This document shows, piece by piece, positions 10,901 to 23,370 of a stretch of 64,000 nucleotides of DNA. A model generated the notes under the pieces. That model did no database searches, was not told where the DNA came from, and saw only the letters and a program-made list of their open reading frames with translations. The stretch covers positions 15,459,537 through 15,523,536 of the forward strand of contig NC_037598.1 of NCBI RefSeq assembly GCF_003073045.1. Direction: 5' to 3'. The stretch's first letter is position 1, and every line of letters starts with the position of its first letter. The stretch comes from Pomacea canaliculata. Its lineage: Eukaryota; Mollusca; Gastropoda; Architaenioglossa; Ampullariidae. The translations under genes were made by a program, and so were the position numbers.

Positions 10901-13900
10901 ATGGCGACCCAGGACAGCAGTCCATCGCTATTTATTGGACAGACATGGGCGAACTGGGCAGAGATGATCACCATCGCCGGTAAGAATGGTAAGCAAAGTG
11001 TCTTATCTGATAAATCAAGGAATAATGTAAGTGCTAAGCCTCAAATATTTCTTTTCAGCAGTCTTGTAAAATGCGATGTGTGTTTGATCTTGGGACTTGA
11101 TTGATGATCATCACCGGAGTTAACGCATGTGTAAGGTTTATTTGATTGCTTTTTGGGGGCACAGATGAGGATGAGGAGGACAAAACAGACACAAAATCAG
11201 ACGACAGTGACAGCATGAAGCTCGACAAGAAAGGTAAGAGTGCTTCTTTTTGTTCTTTTACTCTTGTTTACACCCGGAACAATTACCTCTCCGTTCGTTT
11301 GTTTGATGACAAAACATCAGTGCTACATAGAGAACGACATGTCATTCTTAATAACTTTAAGTGATTATAGACGTGTTAGCCTTTCATCACGTTATAGATG
11401 CAATTACACATCACGGAACACGTTATGCGTTACGCATAAAGTACTCATTGCGCCATTAGTTACCGGTATCACAATATCCGTTTTAAGTTAAATCCTTAGT
11501 AGGAAGAATGTTTAGTAGTTATTCTTTTAACACCAATTTGATTTTGCATGAAAAGCGTGTGCATTGCATCAATGCTTTGTATGGTTTTAGGTTTTTCTAA
11601 ACATGCCCTGTCTTGTTATCTTCGATTAAAAGATGTACTCACATGATGCTGAATAATCCAATCATACAAGTAAATCCTGTTACAATAATACATGCATGTT
11701 TAAATCATTATGCACCCACAGTTTTTTTTAGCCATTTATAACTGTTGATCGTATTCCATCCTATGATCTTTTTGTGAAGCACGGATTCATTTTTTTTTTT
11801 TTGCTTTTTTACTCCACATATTGATCACTTGAAAAGATACTAACATAATACATAGATTTCTTCTTCTTTGTATCAACATCATGAAAAACAAGCATCATTG
11901 CATATCTCAGAGCATTTCACTTGTCAACTCCACTTTTCCTATCCCCACCAATATATTAACAGTCATAATATTAAAATAATAGGTTTTGGAATTTTTTTTT
12001 ATGTTTTCTTATGTGAGTTTTGAACAAGATGCGAAAATAGTGGACCGTAGAAGGGCGTTTGTTTCAGATGATATGTTCCAGTGTATACATAGGATCATTA
12101 TTAGATAAGTTTGTTTCAGACCTCAGAAAGTACATGTTTCATTGACTGTATGATAGAAATTTGCATAGATACATAAAAAAAATTATAATGTGAAGAGGAA
12201 TGATATGAGAAAAAACATTGCTAAATGCTACTGTCTTATGCTTGATCCAGCAAGCCACAGCCAGTTCATGCCTATCAGATTGGGAAAGATGACATTGTTG
12301 CATCTGAAAGTCTTATTTACCAAGTTATAAAACTCCCCACCAACAGTTGGTGCAACTTACCTTGTAGTGGTGTGGTCATTTGCGCACCTTGTCGATCCAT
12401 AGAGCTATGTCGGCAGGAGCCTTGTGCTCCTGTAAGGTCTAATCAAACTGAACAGGTCTGTCAGGGGAAAAGCTAGACCAAAATGTTGCACCCTGGCCCT
12501 CCAGGTTGGAGGATTTGCTTTGGGCTAACAACCCACTCATGTTTAAAAAAAACCCCAAACAACCTGTTACAGAAACTGCAACAGTACCACAACAAGGGGC
12601 TGGTCGGGAACATTGCTCTCTAGAAGAGCTTATGACGCATGCTGGTGAAAGCCTTAGGGAAGCCAGCTCGCCTACTCATCTTTTGACGACCAAGGCAAGA
12701 ACCAGGATAGGGACGTGGAACATCAGAACCCTCTACAGAAGTGGCAAGCGAAATGAGAAAATGCAGCATCAGGGTTCTTGGGTTATGCGAAGCCATATGG
12801 AATGGAAGTGGCCAGACCAGACTAACATCAGGAGAAACCATTATTTACTCTGGACACAAAGATGTGGACCACGATTATACCCAGGGAGTAGCACTGCTGA
12901 TGTCAATAGAGGCAACAAAGGCGCTGATGGCCTGTGAACCAGGGACGCCATGGCTCATGTCAGCAAGGTTCAGTGCTAAAGGAAGGAAAATCACCATCAT
13001 CTAATACTATGCACCAACGAATGCAGCAGATGAAGAGGAAAAAGAAGACTTCTGCAGCTCCCTGCAGTCTGTGCTTGACCGCACACCAAGAAAAGATCTT
13101 AAGATCCTTATGGAAGACCTAAATACCAAAGTGGAAGATTAACATCGCATCATCACCTGCAATGAAAACAGGGAGCTCTTCATAGACGTTTGCCCTTTCA
13201 ATGACTACGTCTTAAGTGGCACTGTGTTCCCATACAAAAATATACACAAGACAACTTGGACTTGCCCTGATGGCCAGACAGTATCCACCATCTTTACCTG
13301 ACATACCACAAGCAACTGAACAACTTCATGTCAATACCAGCCCTCCTACTAAGGCAGAAATCATCAAAGCGATCAAAAGCATGAAAAGTGGCTAAGCAGC
13401 AGGACTGGATGGCGTACCCCCAGAAGCACTGAAGGCAGACCCAGAAACAACAGCAACTATTTCACAGCCCCTTCTACACAAGATCTGGGAACAAGAGCTA
13501 GTACCAACAGACTGGTAACTAGGCCACCAGGTCAAGTTACTGAAGAAAGGAGACTTCTCTCAGTGCAACAACTGGGGGTGGGGGGTTGTCATGCTGCTGT
13601 CCATCCTCAGTAAATTCCTATCGAGGGTAATTCTAGAGAGACTGAAGAAGGCACTAGACAAGAGACTGAGACCAGAACAAGCAGGGTTTTGCCAGGATAG
13701 GTCATGTACTGACCACATTGCCACCCACCGTATCATCATTGAGCTGTTTATTGAGTGCCAGTCCTCCCTCTATATAACTTTTGTGGATTTTGAGAAGACA
13801 TTTGACAGTGTAGACAGGGACGTTATCTGTTCTTTTAGTTGTTTACTTATCAAGCTGCTGTGTTATTAATAAAGCATATCATGATTCGCATGAATAGTAA

Positions 13901-16900
13901 AATCTTTATCAAAAAGAAGCTGGTTAGGTGCTCTAGAACTGGCATTATTTTGCAGAGCAACCCACTGCCTGCCATTGTGAAGGTGGTTGAATATGTTTTG
14001 CCCTTCATAAAAGCTCGCATCTATTATTTGCTGATTTACAAAAACCATTGTTTACAAGCAAGAGCCATCATAAAATCACCAGATTTTTTTTGTTTTATTT
14101 ATCAGTGTTAAACAAAGAACACAGACATTTATGTGTTCCTGTGCTTTGTATAAAGAAGACTCATCAGTCCTAGTGTACAAAACAGGCTTTCTACAATACA
14201 GCTGATCAGTTTAAAAAAAGAAAACATAAAAATTAAGATAATGAAATAGAGTTACAGAATGTAGAAAAGTCAGGTAAATCTGGCAATGGAGCAGCACATA
14301 AGGATGTGAATGATAATAAATCCTTCAGGCATTACTGATCTTTGTCAGATGCTGCCATGCTGCTTTTGACTGTCTCTTAAATAGCATTAAAATCTCCACT
14401 TTTTTTTAAACCTTGCAGTTTTTATAATTGTATTATTTTATGTATGCATATATTGTGAATGTGCTTATTGTATGTAGTAAGTTCTATTGTTCTCATGTTT
14501 TACTGCTTATATGTGCAGCATATTATTGCTTAATGGTATCTTCCTTGTTCTCTTATGATTTAGTGTAATACAGAATATAATTATTATAATCAACTCAACA
14601 ACTATGGCTATTACTCTGAGTTGAAATTAACATTGCCTACTGCAGTTATTGTAGCATATAAAGATCACTAAATTAGTGATCATTGAGTGAAATGCAGATG
14701 TATTTTTAGTTCAGTAAGATCAGAAAAATCCCAGTGTATGCTGAAATGAATTACATAAGATTCCAAATAGCATTTTTTTTTATTGAAGGAATGTATAAGT
14801 ATGACATGTCATTGAAGTTTTGGGGGCGGGGGTTTTTGGTTTGTTTTGTTTTCAGACATGGGCCTGTTTGGGTTTTGTCCTTCACAAGACGAGTTCACGT
14901 TGGCATTGTGCGAAACCTGTAATCTGCTGGTGAAGCCGCAAGCACTGAAACGGCATATTGGTGGGATATTTTTTCTTGGATGGTTCCATTAAACATCATG
15001 CATACATACCAAAACTGACAAACTAAAGAGGTATTCTAGATACGGTACTTCTACTTTCCCGCATGTCTTTATTCTGTGGCTGTTTAATAAGCAAGCTGGT
15101 ACCAGCTCTGAGCTGTTTGGACATGCTTTAGCTGCTCATGTGTTATTAATTAATTTTGTGTAATCTTCATGCAGGTTTTTTTAACTGAATAGCATATTAT
15201 ACTTTACAGATGTCTCTAGAATCTCCCTCCTTCCCTCCCCCACAACCTCCCCTCATGCTTTCTTTTTTTTTTTTAATGAGCATTGGAGAAGAATAAGGGA
15301 GTGAAAATCAACAGCTGAAAAAAATGCTGTGCACAAGCATGTATATCAGTAATGACTTAAAGAGAGAGCAGTGTGACCAAACTGAATGGGCTGTTATAGG
15401 GTGTAGCATATGAGTTTCTTTGCAGCCATTATTTTGTGCAGCATACAAGTCTTCATGTGTGCTAATCATGCTTTTGTGTGACCGCCAAATTTAAACAAGT
15501 TCAGATGCATCACATGCTGCTGAGTGGTTTGCTTATGAGTTGTGTGCATATGATATAGAAAAAAAAAATAATTCAGTGCATTTATGCAGCACCTTTTCCC
15601 AGTACTAGCCAGGCTCAGCAATTTTAAGTGCAGAAGCACACACCTTAGGGTAGCCATTAAATGCACCTGATGAACGCATTCACTCGCATGCACACATACA
15701 CAGATGTACACATCAGAGGGTAGATGAAACCAGACTATCCATAGGAACAAGAAATACATTCAGAGAGATGACCTAATTTCCACTTGTGTAGTGGCAGTCA
15801 TTTTAGCCACTGCACCACCAACCATCCCAGTAACAGCCTACTTGCAGATTTGGATAGAAGGTTCATACTTATTTATAAATAGATGTACTGCCTCTTCATT
15901 GAAAAAAATTTTTTGACGTGGCTTAGTTACATCACTGTGCAAGAAAGTAACAGTACAAGAATATTTGAAGCTAGCAATCATACTAATTTGGCTTCACCCT
16001 CCTTGCAGAAAATCGCCATGGCATCAGCAACAGTCAGACCACCACATCACAGAGCACAGCTCCATCATTCTTCAGTCCTGAGCTTGCCAAGACCCTGTCG
16101 CTACCTGTTACTAGTTTTCCACCACGAACAGTTAACAAACCTCCAACAAAAGCTAGTTTAAAACAGGTTCCAGGGGCAGTTCGTATGCTTGGGCAGGACT
16201 CAATGGCAGGAAGCAGTGGGGATGGCAGTCTTCGGATGGGCCCTTCACGATCTTTTCGGAAAGCTAGCACAAATCCTGTGGTCAACCTAGAGAGGATGCC
16301 AGAGCAGGTTGCTGTAGTGAAGAAACAAATTAATGCTGGTATGACCTCAGACACCTTATCCCCTCTATCTGGACTGACTGTGGTGACAACAGCAGCAGCA
16401 GTAACCAAAGTGATGTCTCCAGATCCTCAGATTTCATGTGGATCACCAGGGAGTGCAAAACTTTCTTTGGCCAATGGCAGCCACAGAATAACATCAGGAA
16501 TGAGTTTGTCATCACTTCGGTCTGTGACTAGTCTTCCTGTTACTACCCTTGCCACCCAGCCCTCTGCTTTGACCACAACCACAACAAATGTGATGTGTAC
16601 TAGGCCTACCCCCACCACTGTGCCAATGACGGTGTCTTCTGCTTCTGTGACAATCTTTGCAAAAGCAGCCAAACCTTCCTGTGTGCCATTTGCCGGCAAT
16701 GCCTTGGTCTCCACTCTCAGTGCCACAACACCTTCGTCTTCTGTTTTCTCTGCTGTCACTACTGTTGCAAATAGCAGTGGAAGTAAAAGCAGCAAGAAGT
16801 CTCCAAAGGAGCGCAAGTTCCTGCCTTGCAAAGGTATCATAAAGTAAAACTTATATATAGCCTCCATCCTTTTATTTTCTGATGTAGAGAGCTGTTATTT

Positions 16901-19900
16901 TTTCATATGTATATAAATAGTATAGTAGTTTAAGGAGTACTTTGCTTGAATGTGTCTTGCAGATAGAGAATTTGATGCCAATAAGCACTGTGGTGTCGTT
17001 ATGGAAGACTCAGGAAAGCCGTGTACAAGATCCCTAACATGCAAGGTAATCTGCAATTTCCTTCTTGCATTTTCCATGTTGATCATTTGTATAAATTTGG
17101 TTAAATTCGTTGCTTAGATAAAATTAGCTTAGTTTTTAAGTTAAGACTTTTGGGTTTGTTGGGGGTTTCCCAACTTACAGCAATGATCCAAGATCTATTC
17201 CTAGAGATCAAGCATGGTTTTGTAGGACTTTACCTGTTCAGTGCAATTAAATGCAAATATTAAAAGTAAATAATAGTATATATATATAGCATATATTTAT
17301 CGCAAGAAATGTACTTTTAAACAATATGAGTATAAGGAAGCTGTTTCTACCTTAAATCCTTAATTTTTATTTATATTAGATATTTTTAAAAAGTCATTTC
17401 ACAGTTGGGGGCAAAATATTTCAGCCTTTAACAATACTTATATATTAACATACTAGCATAGGTATCCAGCATCTACAATCTTCTCCAAAACTAAAGGAAT
17501 ACTCCAACAGAATTAGACTTGAATTGGGCAGATAGTGTAGTTAGCAAGGAGCTTGAACCAACATACCTTGCTCATAGCATAAATGAGCATGTTGCCATTT
17601 ACCACATAATTTTGAGTTAATTATTGATTTAAGTTGAAAAATAATTACTAATGCCATTTTTAAAGGATGTTAAGATTTATAATATTTTTTAATGGCTACA
17701 GCTCCTTCCCTTGTGCTGCGGATCATTTGAACAAAAATATTTTTTAAAAAATCAAAACTGCATATGCCTTCTGTGACTTGTCACCAAATGCTTCTTCACC
17801 TAGTTTGCAAATTCAGTTTCAAGTTGCTGCCATAATGATTAGTAAATATTTGATCTTGAAAGTTCTTAAAAAGATGAATTTAACTGCAGTGTATGCATAA
17901 AAAAAATAGAAGCATCAGAATTGCTTAGAAGAATTGCAGTGTTGTCTAGAGTTAATTGTGGTTAACTGTTTTTATTTCAGACACATGCATTAGGTCTGAG
18001 GCGGGCAGTTCCTGGTCGCATGAAGTCATTTGATGAGTTGCTAAGAGAGCATAAGGCAGCCAAAGATGCCCTTATTAAAGCCAAGGCCGAGGAGCAAACA
18101 GCTGCAGCAGCTCGCTCTGCCATCACTTCAAAAGATGCCAACCTTCTTGTCACTTCAGTGACAGCAGGCACCTTTTCGGCACTCAGTTCACCAGCAGCAT
18201 TGGCTGCATCAGCCATCAAGCTTGGTCCAGCCGGTACTTCATCCCACAGGGATATTAAGTCTCTTGGTATTATTTCCCCAGCTGTTTTACCGCGACCTAT
18301 ACGATCAACCAGGCCAACACCTGCTGCTGCATTCCAAAAGTACGGTTAAGAAACAATACTTTTCTTTTAAATCAAATCCTTCACTTTTGAGCTTCACTGT
18401 GCATCAATATGTGCTAAGGGTTTGAATGACTAGGATGTACCATTCCTTTTATATTCTGTTTGAAACGTACAAAATTGATAACTAGGTTAATGCCACATTT
18501 TTTTCATGTACTTGTAAATAAACAGCACATGGCCCAGATGACCAGTATACATGTATTTGTATGAGATTGCATGAGTAATTTTGTTTGTGGGTATTCTAGG
18601 TTTTCACCTGGGTCAGTGTTTCCTCCAAGTCTAACAGTAAAGGAGGAGCCGTCTCCTATTCTTGACCCTTCACCTCAACTTTTCCAGTCTAGTGACTATG
18701 AAGGGGATGGAGTACATGAGAAATCAGACATCACCTACCTTACCCATCACCCTCGGCCTGCAGCTGTACGTAGACTTTTTTCCTTGGCTGTTGACCATAC
18801 TTATTATGATGTTTGATTCATTATTAATGTACATGGCATGGGTACTACAGCTGGATTTTGATGCCAGGGTATAGGTTATTGAAAGATCTCATACTGAGGT
18901 AAATAGAAAAAGAGGGTGATATAGTATTGAGATCTTCAGATGACCAGGTGAGCTGTAAATAAAGGCCTGTTTAAAGCAGAAACTAATGAAGACTTTTCTG
19001 CCAACAGATGTGTACATTTGGTGCTCGCTTGGCAGGAGGCAGGTGTGCACTATTTTCAAGGCGTACAGATCTGGTGCGAGCAGCATTTTTAAGTGCCCTA
19101 GAGCGACAGCTCAACCCACCACCACATAAGTATGCTCAAATTTTAATCATAGGTTTCAGATATTGTTAATTGTAACTGCCTGTGTTATATAATTGAAACA
19201 CTTATACCCAAAACTTGCATTTCGTGGGACTTTTTGTGGAGTTTTTTTTATATATTTTGTTACTTGATACTGGTGCTATATGTTGATCTTAATTTGTGTT
19301 TACAAACATCAAGGGCCAATGGCATCATTATTTAGGAAATTTCTGAGACTTGTTCCGCTGAATATTCTGGCAATCATGGGTATTTTATTCCTTACAGAAA
19401 ACTCTGTGTTGAGTCGAATCTTCCTAAAGAACCACAGATGCCTAGCAACTCCAAAGATCCATATGAATTTACCATGGTGGATACTACTTTAGGTGCTCAG
19501 CAGTGCCAGAACATGAGCTTCAGTATTGGCTCTGCTCCTATTTGCACATCTCCCAGCAAACCTTTGCTCAAGCACAAAGCCAAAGCTGTGACCTCTCCAG
19601 GCTTGGGCTTCCCTGTGACAAGTGTTACTGTTTCTACTTCACAAATCCCCACAGCCATCACTATGCCTTCATTTACAGCTGCTATGCTCAAGCCCTCAAA
19701 AGCACAGGATCCCTTGCCTGGACACCGCAGTTCTGGTGTGTCCACAGGGTCTTTGTCTCTTTCTCAGACTTTTCATTGTCAACCAGCAAAACGCAAGCGC
19801 AGTGGCAGCAACCAGGGTGGGGTCAGTCCTGCTCACAGCAGTGGTTCTAGTACAATTCAAACACAGGGTCATGGCCTGGGACTGGCATTGCCCACTGGGA

Positions 19901-22043
19901 CTAGCACTGGACTGACAAGTGTGCAGCAGCAGCCACCACAGACGGCAGTGCTGGCATCTGTAGGGACAGTGAACAGCCACACTGCCTCTACACCCTTAAC
20001 AGCCATCACTATCCCAAGTGTCAACTTAGCCAATGCTGCCACCTTAGGTTTAAGTGCCACACTGCCCACTTGTAAGCAGCAGCATGGAACTGGGCAGAAA
20101 ACAAGTATCATCAAGGACTTGAATTTTGTGCTCACAAGTTTAGACCCATCACTTGTCAATGGACAGTACGTCAACATCACTGGCGCCCAGCTGGCAGAGT
20201 TGGCGGCTGCCCAGGCCGTAAGTGCCACAGCAGAAGACAAAAACATAAAGCGCAGTCGCCTTGCCAGCACCAAACATCTTGGTCAGAAAGTCACTAGCAC
20301 CACTCTAGAAGCCCTTCGCACCCTGCAGGGCAGCAGCGTCTTAACAACAGTACCACCAAATGCTGTGTTGGTGGATGGAAGCTTACAGGGAGCTGTACTT
20401 ACTCCTGTGTCCTCATTGAGCAATGCTGTTGGGAGCAGCAGCAGCAATTCAGCGTTTGTAACCTTGGCAGCCAGCACTGTGACAGCTAGTCAGTCTTCAA
20501 CATCCATCACAGTCACGCCCACCACTATTTTCAGAACTGTCGGAGTGAGTACAATTCATTGATGTTTTCACTCATTAACACAAGTCTGTGATCTGATTTT
20601 ACAACTGATAAATTGACAACCATGTTTCCCAGGATATTCCTTCAAAACTTCAGACCAAGTATTGAGACATTTCTCCTTATCAATTCCAAGATCTTGTTCC
20701 TTTACTTTGATGCTGTGTTGTTGTGTCTCTTTATGCTGTTATGCTTTTGTCTCTGATTGCATGCTGTGCTCGTTTTGAATCTATATATATATATTTTTGG
20801 ATATTTTGCTTTTGTAACTGCATTGAGCTGACTTTAAAGTAGAATAATGCACTATAAAATATAATTATTATTAAATGTGAAATTCATATTTCATGCATTG
20901 GGTAAATACTATTTACAGTTCATGAAAAGTTTCAAATCAAAATCAAAAATCAAAATCAAAACAGACTTTATTGTCTGTCCAGGAGACCCAGGACAGAAAT
21001 TTGTCTTCGCTCACAAGGGCAGGCTTACATTCTCATACAGACATTTAACACACAGGAGTAAAAGTTAGGAGTAAAAAAGTGTAGACTGCACCGTTCCATC
21101 AAAGCAGTTTATGTTTATCCTAACAACAAACCTTGATAATTATCTAATGTTTTTCTTGAACATTGTTGCAAACAGGACTCAGGAACTCCTCAGCAGGTCA
21201 AACTTACTTCAGCATTGTTTGCTAATGGCATTATCTCTTCAACAGGTCAGTCTTGGTTATTTGCTTCTTTACGCTTTTTTTTTTTTTAATTCATGGCTGG
21301 AAAACAAAATTTTGCTATTTGTGAAAGAGGACTGTCTAAGTGGCAAGAGTCCTCATGTCTCAATTTCTCAATACTCTTCATGTAGAAGAAATTTAGTTCT
21401 TTTTTTTATCGCCCACATTCACCTTCTCCCCAGATTCCACTAGACGTCTTGTATTTAAAAAAAAAAAATGACGGATCCAGCTGACTGCAAAGTTTTGTTG
21501 TCTGTGTCATTAGCCTGGGGATGAGGAAGTCTGTGTGTCTTGTAGCAGCTTTTATACTCCATAAGACTAGGAAATGCTGCATCTGTATTTACAGACAAAG
21601 GCCATGCAGCATCGAGCAGCCACCACCACCACCACCACCACCACCACCACCAGCACCAGGTTGGAAACACTGGCAGCACCACTTTGGCTCGCAGCAGCTC
21701 AGGGCACAGCAAAACAGTAGCACAGGGCATCCTGCAGTCACCTCTCTGCACTGGTCAAGCGTTGACAACTACACAGCTGGCACACCTAAAACCTGGCACC
21801 ATCAACTTCACCAAAGGAGTGGGGGGAAAGTTGACAATGCAGCCAGTGTCGGTTACCATTCCTTTAGTGGGGCAGGTGGGCCTGAGTGCTCTTGGATCCA
21901 CGCAGCAGCAAGGCTCCCACCCCCAGCACACACTTTTGGTCACCACGGCAGCAGAAGATGGGAGCAGTGGAAGTGGGGGAGGAAAAACTGAAATTCACCT
22001 GCAGCCACAAATCTCATCATCGCCATCAGGCCTGCTGTCATAG
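10901..22043 (+). CDS. ATXN7: Ataxin-7, SAGA deubiquitinase-module subunit, complete, eleven exons
   Basis: ATXN7 (yeast Sgf73) anchors the histone H2B deubiquitinase module to the SAGA coactivator. Exons: 10901-10988, 11165-11233, 14856-14960, 16009-16833, 16963-17045, 17981-18339, 18600-18765, 19008-19129, 19398-20544, 21176-21245 and 21595-22043. All junctions are GT..AG and total 3,483 nt (1,160 residues). Exon 3 carries the N-terminal zinc finger (Cys60, Cys71, Cys74, His86, then His91). Exons 5-6 carry the SCA7 domain, with Cys372, Cys383, Cys389 and His392 followed by RRAVPGRMKSFDELLREHK. Exon 8 carries the conserved CTFGARLAGGRCALFSRR block. The remainder is low-complexity Ser/Thr/Ala. 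There is no N-terminal polyglutamine; instead ten His codons lie near the C-terminus. For exon 1 I chose the second of two overlapping donors because it restores a KND residue order like that in vertebrates. Confidence 0.95.
12345..13832 (+). mobile_element. Degraded non-LTR retrotransposon (LINE) in ATXN7 intron 2
   Basis: Broken frames on the plus strand encode an AP-endonuclease region (RIGTWNIRTLYRSGK at about 12,700, then SGHKDVDHDYTQGVALLMS and a YYAPTNAADEEE block) and a reverse transcriptase N-terminal half. The RT part includes AGLDGVPPEALKADPE at about 13,400, RPEQAGFCQDRSCTDHIATH at about 13,670 and motif A FVDFEKTFDSVDRDV at about 13,780. Several stops and frameshifts interrupt it, and the 3' half is absent after about 13,832. 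Its 5' terminus matches that of the minus-strand copy at 8,790. Confidence 0.85.
15580..15650. repeat. Dispersed AGCACC/GCTC short repeat
   Basis: The sequence CATTTATGCAGCACCTTTTCC followed by CCAGGCTCAG resembles copies near 38,620, 44,660 and 61,750. These share a TTTRTATAGC...TTTCC...GCTCAA..C.CT.TACA pattern that recurs in many animal interspersed repeats. It lies in ATXN7 intron 3. Confidence 0.45.
20935..21050 (-). repeat. LINE/SINE 3'-tail-like fragment
   Basis: A run of AATCAAA units is followed by ACAGACTTTATTGTCTGTCC and GACAGAAATTTGTCTTCGC. On the minus strand this reads as a retroposon 3' end finishing in an ACAATAAAGT-type tail and simple repeats. It lies in the intron before ATXN7 exon 10. 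Confidence 0.5.
21621..21659 (+). repeat. CAC trinucleotide tract encoding polyhistidine in ATXN7
   Basis: Ten consecutive CAC codons (21621-21650), then CAG CAC CAG, give His1021-His1030, Gln, His, Gln in the last ATXN7 exon. In frame, this is a potential length-variable homopolymer. Confidence 0.9.
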
Positions 22044-23102
22044 CTGGTAGCTGTGGTGGTGTGCCGTTGTGCAAGTTACGGGTTAATTTTAGAAGCAGAT
22101 ATGAGAACGGGGCGCTCACAATGGATTGTGCAAGAAGGCATGATGTGGGCATGTAATGCCCGGACTTGTTGCATGCCTCTGTCCTACTGATTGTTCTTAA
22201 GCAATCAGTTCCCATGGCAGCTAAATCAATCCAATCAAAAGAGAAAGGAAGATCTCAAACCAGGGAGCTAACTGCTACTGCTAACTGCTAGACATCCCCC
22301 TGATGCTGTGACTATGGGTAGAAGTGACGTGAAATTGTGCAAAAACAAAAAAAGAGCAAAGCTTATTTTGACAAATGGTTCTCATGCAATTTTGTGATAC
22401 TGTTGGAGCATGTTTGAACTGGGGTGTCTATAGTCTTGCTGATTTTGATGAGGCAGTGAGGGTGTCAAGGCCAGAATGACATGTAAAAGCCTCAAAATTG
22501 TGATGCAGCCTTTTTCTGAATGCATGTGCATGCTCTCATGCATGCATGAGTGTGTGTGTGTAGGGAATGGGGGTGGACGTCATAGAATATCATCCAAGTG
22601 GGTCAGATTTCTCCAAAGGAGGTTGTTCAAGTGACACGAAACAGTAGTCTTTACCCCTTTTTCCACCCCAGATGTGTTGTGTGTTAACTGGGTGTTTGTA
22701 AATCCACATAACTGTGCAGCCACATGTGAAAGATGCAAGGCATAAATGATAAAACAGGGCAGGAGCATTCGGGATCTGCAACCATTGTCAATGTACGGTT
22801 TATCAAGCGCACACAAATGCTGTCCATTTTGTAACCAGCTGATTGCATTGCATGCTGTCAGAGAACCAGCTCATTTGTTTGGCTGCTCTTAACCCCAGCA
22901 GCTGGACTGCATTTTCTCTAGTCTGATCGTTATTTGTGATAGAATCAGAGTAGATGATCTGAGTTTGAGGTGGATGTATTTCATGATCACTGCAGTGGAG
23001 TGGGTGTGGGCAGGGAAGTTGCTTAATGGGAAATTGTGATGTATGGTGATCTTGATATGGATTTTTTTTTCTTGTTCAAAATGTTGTTTTCTCCATCTGA
23101 TT

Positions 23103-23370
23103 TGGTTGGTGAAGCTGAGTGGTTACAGGACTGGTATCCAGATCCAGAGGCATACTGGTTGGATATCTGTGAAGCTCAGCAAACTTTCCCAAGTCAACGA
23201 AGCTTATCATGAAAGGGTACCTGACTCTTCAGAGGGCTGGGAAAAGCAGCGAGTGAGAGAAGAGATGGGCACTGTCCTCTCAAAAAAACTGACCCTAAGA
23301 AAAGTGAGGTCTCTAATACCTCACTTCCAAAAACTGAAGGTTAGGGTCGACCTTAACCTTTTAGCCTTGG
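23103..23370 (+). repeat. tRNA-derived SINE
   Basis: It begins with an A-box-like GAAGCTGAGTGGTTACAGG (23111-23129). A degenerate B box GGTTGGATATCT follows (23157-23168), so the spacing is that of a tRNA-Leu/Ser-like head. A body with GGTACCTGACTCTTCAGAGG and a repeated GAGGTCTCTAATACCTCA / AGGGTCGACCTTAACC segment follows. I see no intact tRNA fold. The family name is not known to me. Confidence 0.55.

Noticed and set aside
16427-16867. Long antisense frames opposite ATXN7 exon 4
   Set aside because: Shadow of the low-complexity Thr/Ser/Ala coding exon.
21521-21991. Frame with a polyproline run across ATXN7 exon 11
   Set aside because: Out of phase with the upstream ATXN7 exons; the CAC run reads His in the correct phase.
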